This document shows positions 53,637-60,994 of a stretch of DNA of 64,000 nt, in pieces. The position numbers and the translations under genes were made by a program. The stretch lies in NCBI RefSeq assembly GCF_001721295.1, contig NZ_MDDS01000013.1:62001-126000 (forward strand), read 5' to 3'. Positions within the stretch are counted from its first letter, which is position 1. Each line of letters starts with the position of its first letter. The notes below the pieces were generated by a model. The model did no database searches. It was not told the origin of the DNA and saw only the letters and a program-made list of their open reading frames with translations. The stretch is from Sphingomonas turrisvirgatae (GTDB lineage: Bacteria; Pseudomonadota; Alphaproteobacteria; Sphingomonadales; Sphingomonadaceae).

Positions 53637-54380
53637 TCAGTTGGCGGCGGTGGTGCCCGAGGTCGCGGCGGTCAGCTGAACGGTGGCGCGCGGCTGAACC
53701 TGATCGAGCACGTTTGCATTCTGCATGAACGGGGTCGGGTTCACCGCCGCGCCATCGACGCGGACTTCATAATGGAGGTGGCTGCCGGTCGAGCGGCCGG
53801 TCGAACCCATCAGGCCGATCAGCTGGCCGCGACGCACGCGGGTGTTGGAAGCGACGAGGATCTTCGAGAGATGGCCGTAGCGCGTCTCGATCCCCTTGCC
53901 ATGATTGACGGTGACGAGGTTGCCATAGCCGCCGGCAACGCCCGAGCGGCCAACGACGCCATCGGCCGTCGCATAGACCGGCGTGCCAACCGGGCCGGGA
54001 ATGTCGATGCCGGCATGCATGGCGGCGCCGCCATGGAACGGATCGGACCGGACGCCGAAGCTGCTGGTCAGCTTCATATTGTCGACCGGCTGCATCGACG
54101 GAATGGCGATCGAGGTCTGTTCGACCACGTCGAGCTTCTTCCACGTCTGGAACAGCGACTTGAACTGAGCCTCCGAAGCGCCCTCACCCGCCGTAGCGAC
54201 GGTGGAAGCGGCGGCGACACCCTCGACCGGGCCACCGACCGCAAGGTCGTTCGCCTGGGCAGCGCCGCAAGCCGAGAAAGCGACCACGCACGCGGCGATG
54301 CCGGTGCGAACTTTCTTGATTTGCAATGCGTTAAGGAACCGACGTTCGAAGTTCGCGTTGGTTGCAGCAGAAGGTACCAT
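53637..54380 (-). CDS. M23 family metallopeptidase (LytM domain)
   Basis: A 247-aa exported protein. After a basic start a hydrophobic segment (about 28-44, 'TGIAACVVAFSACGAAQAN') serves as signal or anchor. The LytM domain has the zinc residues H-x3-D in 'MHAGIDIPG' and H-x-H in 'GSHLHYEVR', plus 'YGNLVTVNHGKGIETRYGHL'. Such enzymes cut peptidoglycan cross-links or activate amidases; all zinc ligands are present, so it should be active. Start at 54380 has GGGGA upstream. Confidence 0.9.
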   Translation of the reverse strand: MVPSAATNANFERRFLNALQIKKVRTGIAACVVAFSACGAAQANDLAVGGPVEGVAAASTVATAGEGASEAQFKSLFQTWKKLDVVEQTSIAIPSMQPVDNMKLTSSFGVRSDPFHGGAAMHAGIDIPGPVGTPVYATADGVVGRSGVAGGYGNLVTVNHGKGIETRYGHLSKILVASNTRVRRGQLIGLMGSTGRSTGSHLHYEVRVDGAAVNPTPFMQNANVLDQVQPRATVQLTAATSGTTAAN

Positions 54381-54486
54381 GTGTCCCCGGCGACCACAGA
54401 CACGCGCCAATCGGCCCGCGCCTTCGTTAAACATTTCTGATGCAGCCCCACCGCATCCGACGATTGTGTTTAGAACCGGGACACTC

Positions 54487-55278
54487 TCATCCGGCAAGAG
54501 GCGCGTAGTAATCCCGCGTCAAACCGGCTGATCGGCGCGCCGAGTCGTTGAACGGCGGCTTAATGGCGCCCCCGAAGTGCTGCGAAAGCAGGCTTCGCCA
54601 ATGGCTTTGCGGCTCGACACCACGCTGGGCGCAGCAGGATTCGAACCAGCGCGTGCCGAAGCCGACATGCACGATTTCGTCGTTGAAGATGCGCGTGAGG
54701 ATGCGCGCTGTCGCGATATCGCCGGCTGATTCAAAGCGCGCGATGGTGGCCGGCGTTACATCCAGCCCGCGCGCTTCGAGCACCATCGGCACGACCGCGA
54801 GGCGCGCGGCGACGTCGTGCGCGGTCGCCTGCGCCGCTTCCCACAAGCCGCCATGCGCCGGCAGCGCGCCATAATGGCTGCCCAGCGAACGCAGGCGCCG
54901 GTCGAGCAAGGCGAAGTGCATCGCCTCGTCCGCGCCGACCTTCAGCCAGTCGTCAAGGAAGCTGCGGTCGAACGCGGCGCCGAACCGCCCGGCCATGTCG
55001 AAGGCGAGGTCGATCGCGACGAATTCGATATGCGCGAGCGCGTGGATCAGCGCGATGCGGCCGCGCTCCGACCCGCCCTTGCCCCGCTTTGGCATCCGGC
55101 TGGGCGGGAGCAGTTCGGGGTGCTGCGGCCAAGCAGGCTGGTCCGGCATGGCCACGTCGAAGGTGTGCGACAGCCGGCCAAGCCGCCAATCACGCGCGGC
55201 GCGGCGGGCGGCGGCGACCTTGGCCGCCGGGTCAGGGGTGAGCAGGACGGCGCGGATCGCCTGGGCGATGGTGGTCAT
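54487..55278 (-). CDS. DUF455 ferritin-like domain protein
   Basis: A 263-aa helical protein of the DUF455/COG2833 family. The di-iron type ligands recur: 'LAHIEFVAIDLAFDMA', 'KVGADEAMHFALLDRRL' and 'IFNDEIVHVGFGTRWF' (E/ExxH pattern). Distant relation to the MiaE-type ferritin-like hydroxylases, but the substrate is unknown. It stands alone, with a BIME-like repeat upstream. Confidence 0.85.
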   Translation of the reverse strand: MTTIAQAIRAVLLTPDPAAKVAAARRAARDWRLGRLSHTFDVAMPDQPAWPQHPELLPPSRMPKRGKGGSERGRIALIHALAHIEFVAIDLAFDMAGRFGAAFDRSFLDDWLKVGADEAMHFALLDRRLRSLGSHYGALPAHGGLWEAAQATAHDVAARLAVVPMVLEARGLDVTPATIARFESAGDIATARILTRIFNDEIVHVGFGTRWFESCCAQRGVEPQSHWRSLLSQHFGGAIKPPFNDSARRSAGLTRDYYAPLAG

Positions 55279-55309
55279 GGGTGACGTCTCGGTTCGCTGC
55301 GGCCTAGGT

Positions 55310-55389
55310 CGTCATCCCGGTGAAAGCCGGGATCTCAGGCAATGAGGAGTAAAGAGCCGCACGAGATCCCGGCTTTCGCCGGGATGACG
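55310..55389. repeat. BIME-like palindromic repeat pair
   Basis: Two 27-nt arms in inverted order, 55310-55336 and 55363-55389, identical at 26 of 27 positions, separated by 26 nt. Each arm has an internal palindrome (CCCGG-N6-CCGGG). The motif GTCATCCCGG...CCGGGAT recurs at 62819-62911. This is the typical form of extragenic REP elements. It lies between DUF455 and bcp. Confidence 0.7.
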
Positions 55390-55402
55390 CATGGTGGGCG
55401 GG

Positions 55403-55876
55403 TCAGCCGAGTTCCTTCACCGCAGCCAGTACCTGATCGACATGGCCGGGCACCTTTACCTTGCGCCAGACACGGACGAGCTGGCCACCCGCGTCGAACA
55501 GGAAGGTTGAGCGATCGATGCCCATATACTTCTTGCCGTACAGCGTCTTTTCGACCCAGGCGCCGAATGCTTCGATCACCGCGCCGTCGGGATCGGTGGC
55601 GAGCGGCACGGTGAGGTCGTATTTGGCGGTGAATTTCCGGTGCCGCGCCGGGCTGTCTTTCGACACGCCGAGCAGCTGTGCGCCGGCGGCGTCGAAGGCA
55701 GGCCTGGCGGCGCTGAATTCCTGTGCCTCACGCGTGCAGCCGGCGGTATCGTCCTTGGGGTAGAAATAGAGGACAAGCGGCGCGCCGAGAAAGCGATCGA
55801 GGCGGAACGCCGTGCCATCGCCGTCCAGCAGCTCGACCGCCGGGATCGTATCCCCTTCCGCAATGGCCATGCTCAT
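55403..55876 (-). CDS. bcp: Thioredoxin-dependent thiol peroxidase (BCP/PrxQ)
   Basis: A 157-aa peroxiredoxin reducing organic peroxides and H2O2. Peroxidatic C47 is in 'KDDTAGCTREAQEF'. The usual resolving Cys five residues later is absent (Q52), so this is a 1-Cys or alternative-resolving form. The start at 55876 overlaps the glnE stop (ATGA); the ATG at 55870 has better spacing to AGGAG. It lies downstream of glnE in an operon. Confidence 0.9.
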   Translation of the reverse strand: MSMAIAEGDTIPAVELLDGDGTAFRLDRFLGAPLVLYFYPKDDTAGCTREAQEFSAARPAFDAAGAQLLGVSKDSPARHRKFTAKYDLTVPLATDPDGAVIEAFGAWVEKTLYGKKYMGIDRSTFLFDAGGQLVRVWRKVKVPGHVDQVLAAVKELG

Positions 55877-58551
55877 GTCTCCTTGCCCGATGCCGCGGCC
55901 CATGCCTCGCTCACCTGTTGCCGATGGCGGTCGAGCGATGCAACCACATCGTCCCACGCCGCCGCGCCGACCGCATGGGCGACGACCGGGCGGCTGGCGC
56001 TGGCCGGGGGCTGCGCATCGGGCGCGACGAGCCGTAGCGTGACGAGCAGGCGGGTGAGAAAGTCATGCGCCTGCGCCACCCTGGCGGGCAGCAGCCCCTG
56101 CCCCGTCAGCGCGGCGATCGCGCCATCGAGATGCGGATCGAAACCGATCCGGTGGATCAACTGGCGCGTGTGGATCGCGAATTCGAGATCGACCAGTCCG
56201 CCCGGCAGCAGCTTTGCATCGAGCGGCCCCTTGGGCGGTTTGTGCGCGGCCATGTCGTCGCGCATTTTCCGCGCGTCGGCGGCAATGTCGCGAGGGCGGC
56301 GATCGCCGTTCAGCACGGCGTCGATCACCGATTGGACGGCGGCGCGCGCGGTGGGCGAACCGAACACCGGCCGGGCGCGGGTGAGCGCCATATGCTCCCA
56401 CGTCCAGGCATCCTCGCGCTGATAGCGGGCGAAGCCGTCGAGCGAGACCGCGAGCGGCCCCTGCGCGCCCGAGGGCCGCAGCCGGGTATCGACTTCGTAG
56501 AGCGCCCCCGCCGCCGTCGCGACCGACAGCGCGGCCACGATCCGCTGCGCGAGCCGGTTGTAATAGGTGACCGCGCCCAGCGGCTTCGCTCCATCGGATT
56601 CGGCAAGATAATCGCCGGTGAACAGGAAGATGAGGTCGAGGTCCGAGGCATGGGTGAGCGCGCCGCCGCCGAACCTGCCGAGCGCCAGGATCACCAGCTC
56701 GCTATCCGGGACCGTGCCGTGCGCCTGCGCGAATTCGGTGACAGTCGCCCTGGCGAGCACGTTGACCGCCGCTTCGGCAAGGCGGGCATAGCCGGCCGAG
56801 ACGTCGAGCGGATCGCTGACGCCGGCAACGATCTGCGCGCCCAGGGCAAAGCGATATTCGCCGACCAGCTTTCGCACATGGTCGAGCTGGCGCTGATAAT
56901 CGTCGCCGGCCTCGCGCTGCGCCATCTGTGCGGCGAGTGCCTCGACCGACCCGACCGGCGCCAGTGCGGTGGCGTCGATCAACCCGTCGAGCAGGGTCAC
57001 GCGCCGCGCGAGCGCTTCGGCCAGCGTCGGCGCATGGCTGAGGATCGTGCTGAGCAGCCGAGTGAGCGCCGGTCGCGCCTCGAGCAGGTGGAACAGGTTG
57101 ATAGCGCTGGGCAGGCGCGAGAGGATCGTATCGAGCCGGGCGAGCGCCTGCCCCGGATCGGCGGCGGCGCCGATCTCGGTGAGGAGGCTGGGCAGGACGG
57201 CTTCGAGCGCGGCGCGTGCGGGGCCGCTGCGCAGCGCGGGGTAGCGGGCGCTGCGCCACCCGGCGATCAGGCGAGCCGCACCGGCGGTATCGGTGAACCC
57301 GGAGTCGGCCAGCGTCTGTTCGATACTGGCGGGAGCCGTCGCGACCTGGCTCTGCGCCTCGCCATCGAGCGCATCATAGATGCGGCCGACTCGCTCGACA
57401 TGCGGAGCCAGCAGGTCGAGCAGCGCGGCGGCGTCGGCCAGGCCATGCAGACGGGCGACGCGGTCGAGCGCCTCGCCCTGTGGCAGCTGATGCGTCTGGC
57501 GATCGTCGATCATCTGCACGCGATGCTCGATCGTGCGGAGCAGCGTGTAGGCGTCGGCCAGCGCCGTCGCCTCGGCCGGATCGATGCGACCGGCCCGGGC
57601 CAGCGCGTCGAGCGCATCGAGCGTGGCAGGCGTGCGCAGCGCGGGATCGCGGCCGCCATGGATCAACTGATGGATCTGCGCGAAGAATTCGACTTCGCGG
57701 ATGCCGCCGCGACCGCGCTTCAAATCATAGCCGGGGCCGAAGGCCTGGCCCTGGGCATGGTGATCGCGGATGCGGCGCGAGATGCCGCGAATCTCGCCGA
57801 TGGTGCCGTAGTCCAGCGCACGCCGCCACACGAACGGGCGGATCGTGTCGAGAAACTGCTGGCCGAGCGGGATGTCCCCCGACGCCGCGCGGGCGCGGAT
57901 GAAGGCGGCGCGCTCCCACGCCACCGCCTGCGATTCATAATAGCCGATGGCGGCTTCGACCGGGAGGACGATCGGCGTGACTTCGGGCGAAGGGCGCAAG
58001 CGCAGGTCGATGCGCAGGACATAGCCGTCGGCATCGCGTGCCTGGAGCAATTCGACCACGCGCCGGCCGTAGCGCACGGCAGCCTCCTCGACCGGCTCGC
58101 GCTCGCGGTGCGGGAGCGTCGCGGGATCGAACAGCAGGATCGGGTCGATGTCGGAGGAATAGTTGAGCTCGCGGCTGCCCTGTTTGCCGAGCGCGATCGC
58201 GGCGAAACCAGCGGCATCCGCGCCGGGCACGCGTTCGAGGATCGCCGCGCGGATCGCGCTGTCGAGCGCATGGTCGGCGAAATCGGACAAGGCCTGCGTG
58301 GCGGTGCGGAAGTCGAGCAGGCCAGCCAGATCGAGGATCGCGGCGGTGAGCGCCAGGCGGCGGCGCTCGATCCGCAAGCGCCGTCCGACCGGCATCGCGG
58401 GATCGTCGATCCGGCACGCTGCGAGCGGATCGGCGATGGTTTGGCCAAGCGCCGGCAGCAGGTCGCGCTCACGCTCGATCAGGGTGGCGAGAAAGGGGGC
58501 GTTCGCCTGCGCGCGTTCGATCGCGCTCGAAATGGCCTGGTCCTGGGTCAT
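55873..58551 (-). CDS. glnE: Bifunctional glutamine-synthetase adenylyltransferase/adenylyl-removing enzyme
   Basis: An 892-aa enzyme that turns glutamine synthetase off and on by AMP transfer to and from a Tyr. It has two nucleotidyltransferase domains, each with the GxxG...DxD pattern: N-terminal adenylyl-removase 'GKQGSRELNYSSDIDPILLF' and C-terminal transferase 'LGRFGGGALTHASDLDLIFL'. A PII-UMP-binding helical bundle lies between. Slightly shorter than E. coli GlnE (946 aa), as usual for alphaproteobacteria. The stop overlaps bcp. Confidence 0.95.
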   Translation of the reverse strand: MTQDQAISSAIERAQANAPFLATLIERERDLLPALGQTIADPLAACRIDDPAMPVGRRLRIERRRLALTAAILDLAGLLDFRTATQALSDFADHALDSAIRAAILERVPGADAAGFAAIALGKQGSRELNYSSDIDPILLFDPATLPHREREPVEEAAVRYGRRVVELLQARDADGYVLRIDLRLRPSPEVTPIVLPVEAAIGYYESQAVAWERAAFIRARAASGDIPLGQQFLDTIRPFVWRRALDYGTIGEIRGISRRIRDHHAQGQAFGPGYDLKRGRGGIREVEFFAQIHQLIHGGRDPALRTPATLDALDALARAGRIDPAEATALADAYTLLRTIEHRVQMIDDRQTHQLPQGEALDRVARLHGLADAAALLDLLAPHVERVGRIYDALDGEAQSQVATAPASIEQTLADSGFTDTAGAARLIAGWRSARYPALRSGPARAALEAVLPSLLTEIGAAADPGQALARLDTILSRLPSAINLFHLLEARPALTRLLSTILSHAPTLAEALARRVTLLDGLIDATALAPVGSVEALAAQMAQREAGDDYQRQLDHVRKLVGEYRFALGAQIVAGVSDPLDVSAGYARLAEAAVNVLARATVTEFAQAHGTVPDSELVILALGRFGGGALTHASDLDLIFLFTGDYLAESDGAKPLGAVTYYNRLAQRIVAALSVATAAGALYEVDTRLRPSGAQGPLAVSLDGFARYQREDAWTWEHMALTRARPVFGSPTARAAVQSVIDAVLNGDRRPRDIAADARKMRDDMAAHKPPKGPLDAKLLPGGLVDLEFAIHTRQLIHRIGFDPHLDGAIAALTGQGLLPARVAQAHDFLTRLLVTLRLVAPDAQPPASASRPVVAHAVGAAAWDDVVASLDRHRQQVSEAWAAASGKET

Positions 58552-58621
58552 CGCCAGCGGTCAACGCGCCGTGGCCGAGCGGTGTCAAGCAACAATTCGG
58601 TCCGCCCGGCGTTTGTGGGGG

Positions 58622-58813
58622 ATGGCTCGTCTCGCCCCCTGCTCCGATCGGACCGCGCCCGATACCGGCTATCGGGTCGAGCTGCCGCGCCAGGGCGATG
58701 CCATCGGCACGGTGCTGCGCGATGCGTTCGACAGCGACCACGGGTTGCCGGACGACATGATGATGCTGTTGCGCAAGATGAGCGCGCGGCCGGCAACCAG
58801 CCGCGATCATTGA
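58622..58813 (+). CDS. NepR-like small protein (putative second anti-sigma factor)
   Basis: A 63-aa protein between glnE and ecfG, on the opposite strand to both. Residues 26-53 read 'IGTVLRDAFDSDHGLPDD' then 'MMMLLRKM'. They align with the NepR at 60816 ('IGDALRSVYSDAVDEKIPDD' then 'LLDLLGKL'), sharing IG-x2-LR-x2-[FY], PDD and LL-x-K. NepR binds EcfG and PhyR. The ATG follows GGGGG almost directly, so the start is not ideal. The NepR relation is my reading from two conserved helix patterns and needs a profile search. Confidence 0.6.
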   Translation: MARLAPCSDRTAPDTGYRVELPRQGDAIGTVLRDAFDSDHGLPDDMMMLLRKMSARPATSRDH

Positions 58814-58864
58814 GCGAAGACAGCCGGCGATCAGCGATGGCGCCGGATCACCGACCGCGCCGAA

Positions 58865-59497
58865 TCACCGGTCGCGGCTGAGTTCGTCCACTTCGTCCAT
58901 GATGGTATCGAGCGCGCTGCGGCTGCTCGCCTCGCTGTCGCGGCGCGAGGGCAGCTGGCCTTCGGTCATCAGCCCTTCAAGCGCGACGCGACCGCGCGCG
59001 ACGCGGCTCTTGATCGTGCCGACGGCGACACCGCAGATTTCGGCCGCCTCTTCATAGGCGAAGCCGCCTGCACCAACCAGGATCAGCGCCTCACGCTGCG
59101 GCTGCGGCAAATGAAGCAATGCGCGCTGCATGTCGGCAAGATCGACATGCTTGTCCTGCGAGGCAGGCGCGGCGAGCAAGCGGTCGGCGACGAGATCGTC
59201 CCATTCGCCCTTGAACCGGGCGCGGCGCATCTGGCTGAGATACAGGTTGCGCAGGATGATGAAGGTCCAGGCGCGCATGTTGGTGCCGGCCTGGAACCGC
59301 TTGCGCGCGGCCCATGCCTTCAGCAGCGTTTCCTGCACGAGATCGTCGGCGACGTCGCGGCTGCCCGACAGGGACCGGCCGAACGCGCGCAGGTGCGGGA
59401 TGACGGTCGCGAGCTGCTGTTTGAACTCCGGATCGGAGAGCGAGACATGCTCGGCCGGCGGCGCATCCTGTTCGCCATCCTGGTCGATATCGGTCAT
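58865..59497 (-). CDS. ecfG: General stress response sigma factor EcfG
   Basis: A 210-aa ECF sigma factor. Region 2 'SRDVADDLVQETLLKAWAAR' with 'MRAWTFIILRNLYLSQMRRAR', and region 4 'QREALILVGAGGFAYEEAAE' with 'GTIKSRVARGRVAL'. It directs RNA polymerase to GGAAC-N16/17-CGTT promoters under stress, is held by NepR and released by phosphorylated PhyR. It sits beside phyR and nepR, though separated from phyR by a 44-aa membrane protein. Start at 59497 chosen by family fit. Confidence 0.95.
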   Translation of the reverse strand: MTDIDQDGEQDAPPAEHVSLSDPEFKQQLATVIPHLRAFGRSLSGSRDVADDLVQETLLKAWAARKRFQAGTNMRAWTFIILRNLYLSQMRRARFKGEWDDLVADRLLAAPASQDKHVDLADMQRALLHLPQPQREALILVGAGGFAYEEAAEICGVAVGTIKSRVARGRVALEGLMTEGQLPSRRDSEASSRSALDTIMDEVDELSRDR

Positions 59498-59576
59498 TGG
59501 AATCCGTTCGTCTGCAGCCGCGGGCTGCGGCTCCGCTGAAGATAGGTGCGCCGGTCGCATTCGCCAATCGCCCGGA

Positions 59577-59711
59577 TCAAAGCGCCAGGAAGATGGCGAA
59601 GACGATGATCACGAGCAAGAGCCCGAAGCCCAGGACATAGCGCGTCATGTGCGGCGTCGCGCCGGAGCGCGCTTCGGTGGTCGAAATGTGCGTTTCGTTC
59701 TGGTCAGCCAT
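59577..59711 (-). CDS. 44-aa single-TM protein between phyR and ecfG
   Basis: Too short for common gene finders. It reads MADQNETHISTTEARSGATP, then a TM helix 'YVLGFGLLLVIIVFAIFLAL' to the end. N-terminal half hydrophilic (inside or outside not predictable). It lies directly behind an EcfG-type promoter (GGAAC-N17-CGTT) and 79 bp before ecfG, so it is probably stress-induced and co-transcribed with ecfG. Codon use fits the neighbours. Function unknown. Confidence 0.7.
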   Translation of the reverse strand: MADQNETHISTTEARSGATPHMTRYVLGFGLLLVIIVFAIFLAL

Positions 59712-59732
59712 GTCACATCAACCCGCGAGGAA

Positions 59733-59766
59733 TGTTTTGGGTCCGTAAGAAACGGAACCCAAAACA
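59733..59766. terminator. Inverted repeat after phyR overlapping the ecfG promoter
   Basis: Arms TGTTTTGGGTCCGT (59733-59746) and ACGGAACCCAAAACA (59752-59766) pair with one bulged base, 5-nt loop. It lies 13 bp beyond the phyR stop and fits a terminator for phyR. Its right arm also contains the -10 (CGTT on the minus strand) of the promoter for the 44-aa gene and ecfG. Confidence 0.65.
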
Positions 59767-59776
59767 CAAATGTTCC
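59751..59776 (-). promoter_or_regulatory. EcfG promoter for the 44-aa protein and ecfG
   Basis: On the minus strand GGAAC (59776-59772), 17 bases, CGTT (59754-59751): an exact match to the GGAAC-N16/17-CGTT consensus. The ATG of the 44-aa gene lies about 40 bases further. It suggests autoregulation of ecfG. Confidence 0.8.
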
Positions 59777-59779
59777 CGC

Positions 59780-60580
59780 TCAGACGGCGGGAATGGTCGA
59801 TTCGTCGAAGAACAGCGCCTGGCTGATCGCCGCCTTTACGGTCGAGCGCTGGAACGGCTTGGTGATAAGGAAGGTCGGCTCCGGCCGCTCGCCGGTAAGC
59901 AGCCGCTCCGGGAAGGCGGTGATGAAGATCACGGGCACGTTGAACTGCGCCAGGATGTCCTTCACCGCATCGATCCCCGAGCTGTCGTCGGCGAGCTGGA
60001 TGTCGGCCAGGACGAGACCGGGACGATCCTCCATCGCCAGCGCCACCGCTTCGTCGCGGGTGACCGCGACGCCGGTGACGTCATGGCCCTGATCGCGCAC
60101 GATCGTTTCGAGGTCCATGGCGATCAGCGGCTCATCCTCGATGATGAGCACGCGGGCCCTGGTCTGCTTGTCGATTTCCGACAGGGCTTCGGCGACGAGG
60201 CCGTCGACCGAGTCCGGCGTCTCTTCGAGCAGATAGGCGGTATCCTCGCTCGTGAAGCCTTCCATAGCGGTCAGCAGCAGCGCCTGGCGCGAGCGCGGGG
60301 CGAGCCGGGCGAGCCGGGCGCGGGCGATCGCCTCGCCCCCGTTCAGCGGATCGATCTCTTCGGCGCGATCGTCGAGATGAGTCGAGCCCCAGATCGCCTG
60401 AAACGTGCGATACAGGCCGAGCCGCGGATCGACGTCACGCGGAAACTCTTCTGGCGCGGCCACGATCGCCTCCAGCGTGGCGCGAACGTAGCGATCACCC
60501 TCGGCCTGGCTGCCGGTCAGCGCGCGCCCATAGCGGCGCAGAAAGGGAAGATGGGGCGCGAGCTGCTGTCCAAGCGACAT
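59780..60580 (-). CDS. phyR: General stress response regulator PhyR
   Basis: A 266-aa protein with the unusual PhyR order: an N-terminal sigma-like domain (about 1-135, 'LPFLRRYGRALTGSQAEGDR' to 'RSRQALLLTAMEGFTSEDTA') and a C-terminal receiver (140-262) with phospho-acceptor D193 ('LVLADIQLADD') and 'FLITKPFQ'. When phosphorylated, the sigma-like part binds NepR and frees EcfG. It is divergent from nepR, with 235 bp between. Confidence 0.96.
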   Translation of the reverse strand: MSLGQQLAPHLPFLRRYGRALTGSQAEGDRYVRATLEAIVAAPEEFPRDVDPRLGLYRTFQAIWGSTHLDDRAEEIDPLNGGEAIARARLARLAPRSRQALLLTAMEGFTSEDTAYLLEETPDSVDGLVAEALSEIDKQTRARVLIIEDEPLIAMDLETIVRDQGHDVTGVAVTRDEAVALAMEDRPGLVLADIQLADDSSGIDAVKDILAQFNVPVIFITAFPERLLTGERPEPTFLITKPFQRSTVKAAISQALFFDESTIPAV

Positions 60581-60688
60581 ATTATTCGTTACTCCTCCGG
60601 TACGACGTCATGTGTGCGGACGCCGCCGCTGCATTTCAAGTGCTGCGGTCCCGAAGAATAGCCCCTCCCCGGAATTCGCATCGCCTGT

Positions 60689-60714
60689 GGAACAAACAAA
60701 GCGGGAATTGGTTT
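60689..60714 (+). promoter_or_regulatory. Candidate EcfG promoter of nepR-phyP
   Basis: GGAAC (60689-60693), 17 bases, GTTT (60711-60714), that is GGAAC-N16-GGTT; one deviation from CGTT. It lies about 100 bp before the nepR start and would give EcfG-dependent expression of its own anti-sigma factor. Confidence 0.55.
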
Positions 60715-60815
60715 CATGGCTCGAACACGAGGAGCGTATCCTCGCGATCCCGGGCTCTTGCAGCTCCCGGATTTTTTGTGCATCCGCCCTTTCCCGGGGC
60801 TGACAGGGGGACGAC

Positions 60816-60983
60816 GTGCGTTCGGCCGAAGAGAAGAAAAAAGAACCGCTTGAGCGGAATAGCGGCGGCATGAATGCGCGTAAGGATCGCAACATCGGCG
60901 ATGCACTGCGAAGCGTGTACAGCGACGCGGTGGACGAGAAGATCCCCGACGATCTGCTGGACCTGCTCGGCAAGCTAGACTGA
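60816..60983 (+). CDS. nepR: Anti-sigma factor NepR
   Basis: A 55-aa protein starting at GTG with AGGGGG 5 bases upstream; too short for many gene finders. After a Lys/Glu-rich start the NepR core reads 'DRNIGDALRSVYSDAVDEKI' and 'PDDLLDLLGKLD'. These are the two helices that wrap around EcfG or the sigma-like domain of PhyR. It is divergent from phyR and 11 bp before phyP, hence probably one unit with it. Confidence 0.92.
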   Translation: MRSAEEKKKEPLERNSGGMNARKDRNIGDALRSVYSDAVDEKIPDDLLDLLGKLD

Positions 60984-60994
60984 CCGATGGCCTG

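Noticed and set aside
53440-53679. 79-aa plus-strand frame between erpA and the peptidase gene
   Set aside because: Overlaps the peptidase 3' end and its terminator; no domain and no ribosome site.
56065-58881. 938-codon open frame antisense to glnE
   Set aside because: Long shadow frame caused by high GC and Arg-rich translation; glnE on the other strand has clear motifs throughout.
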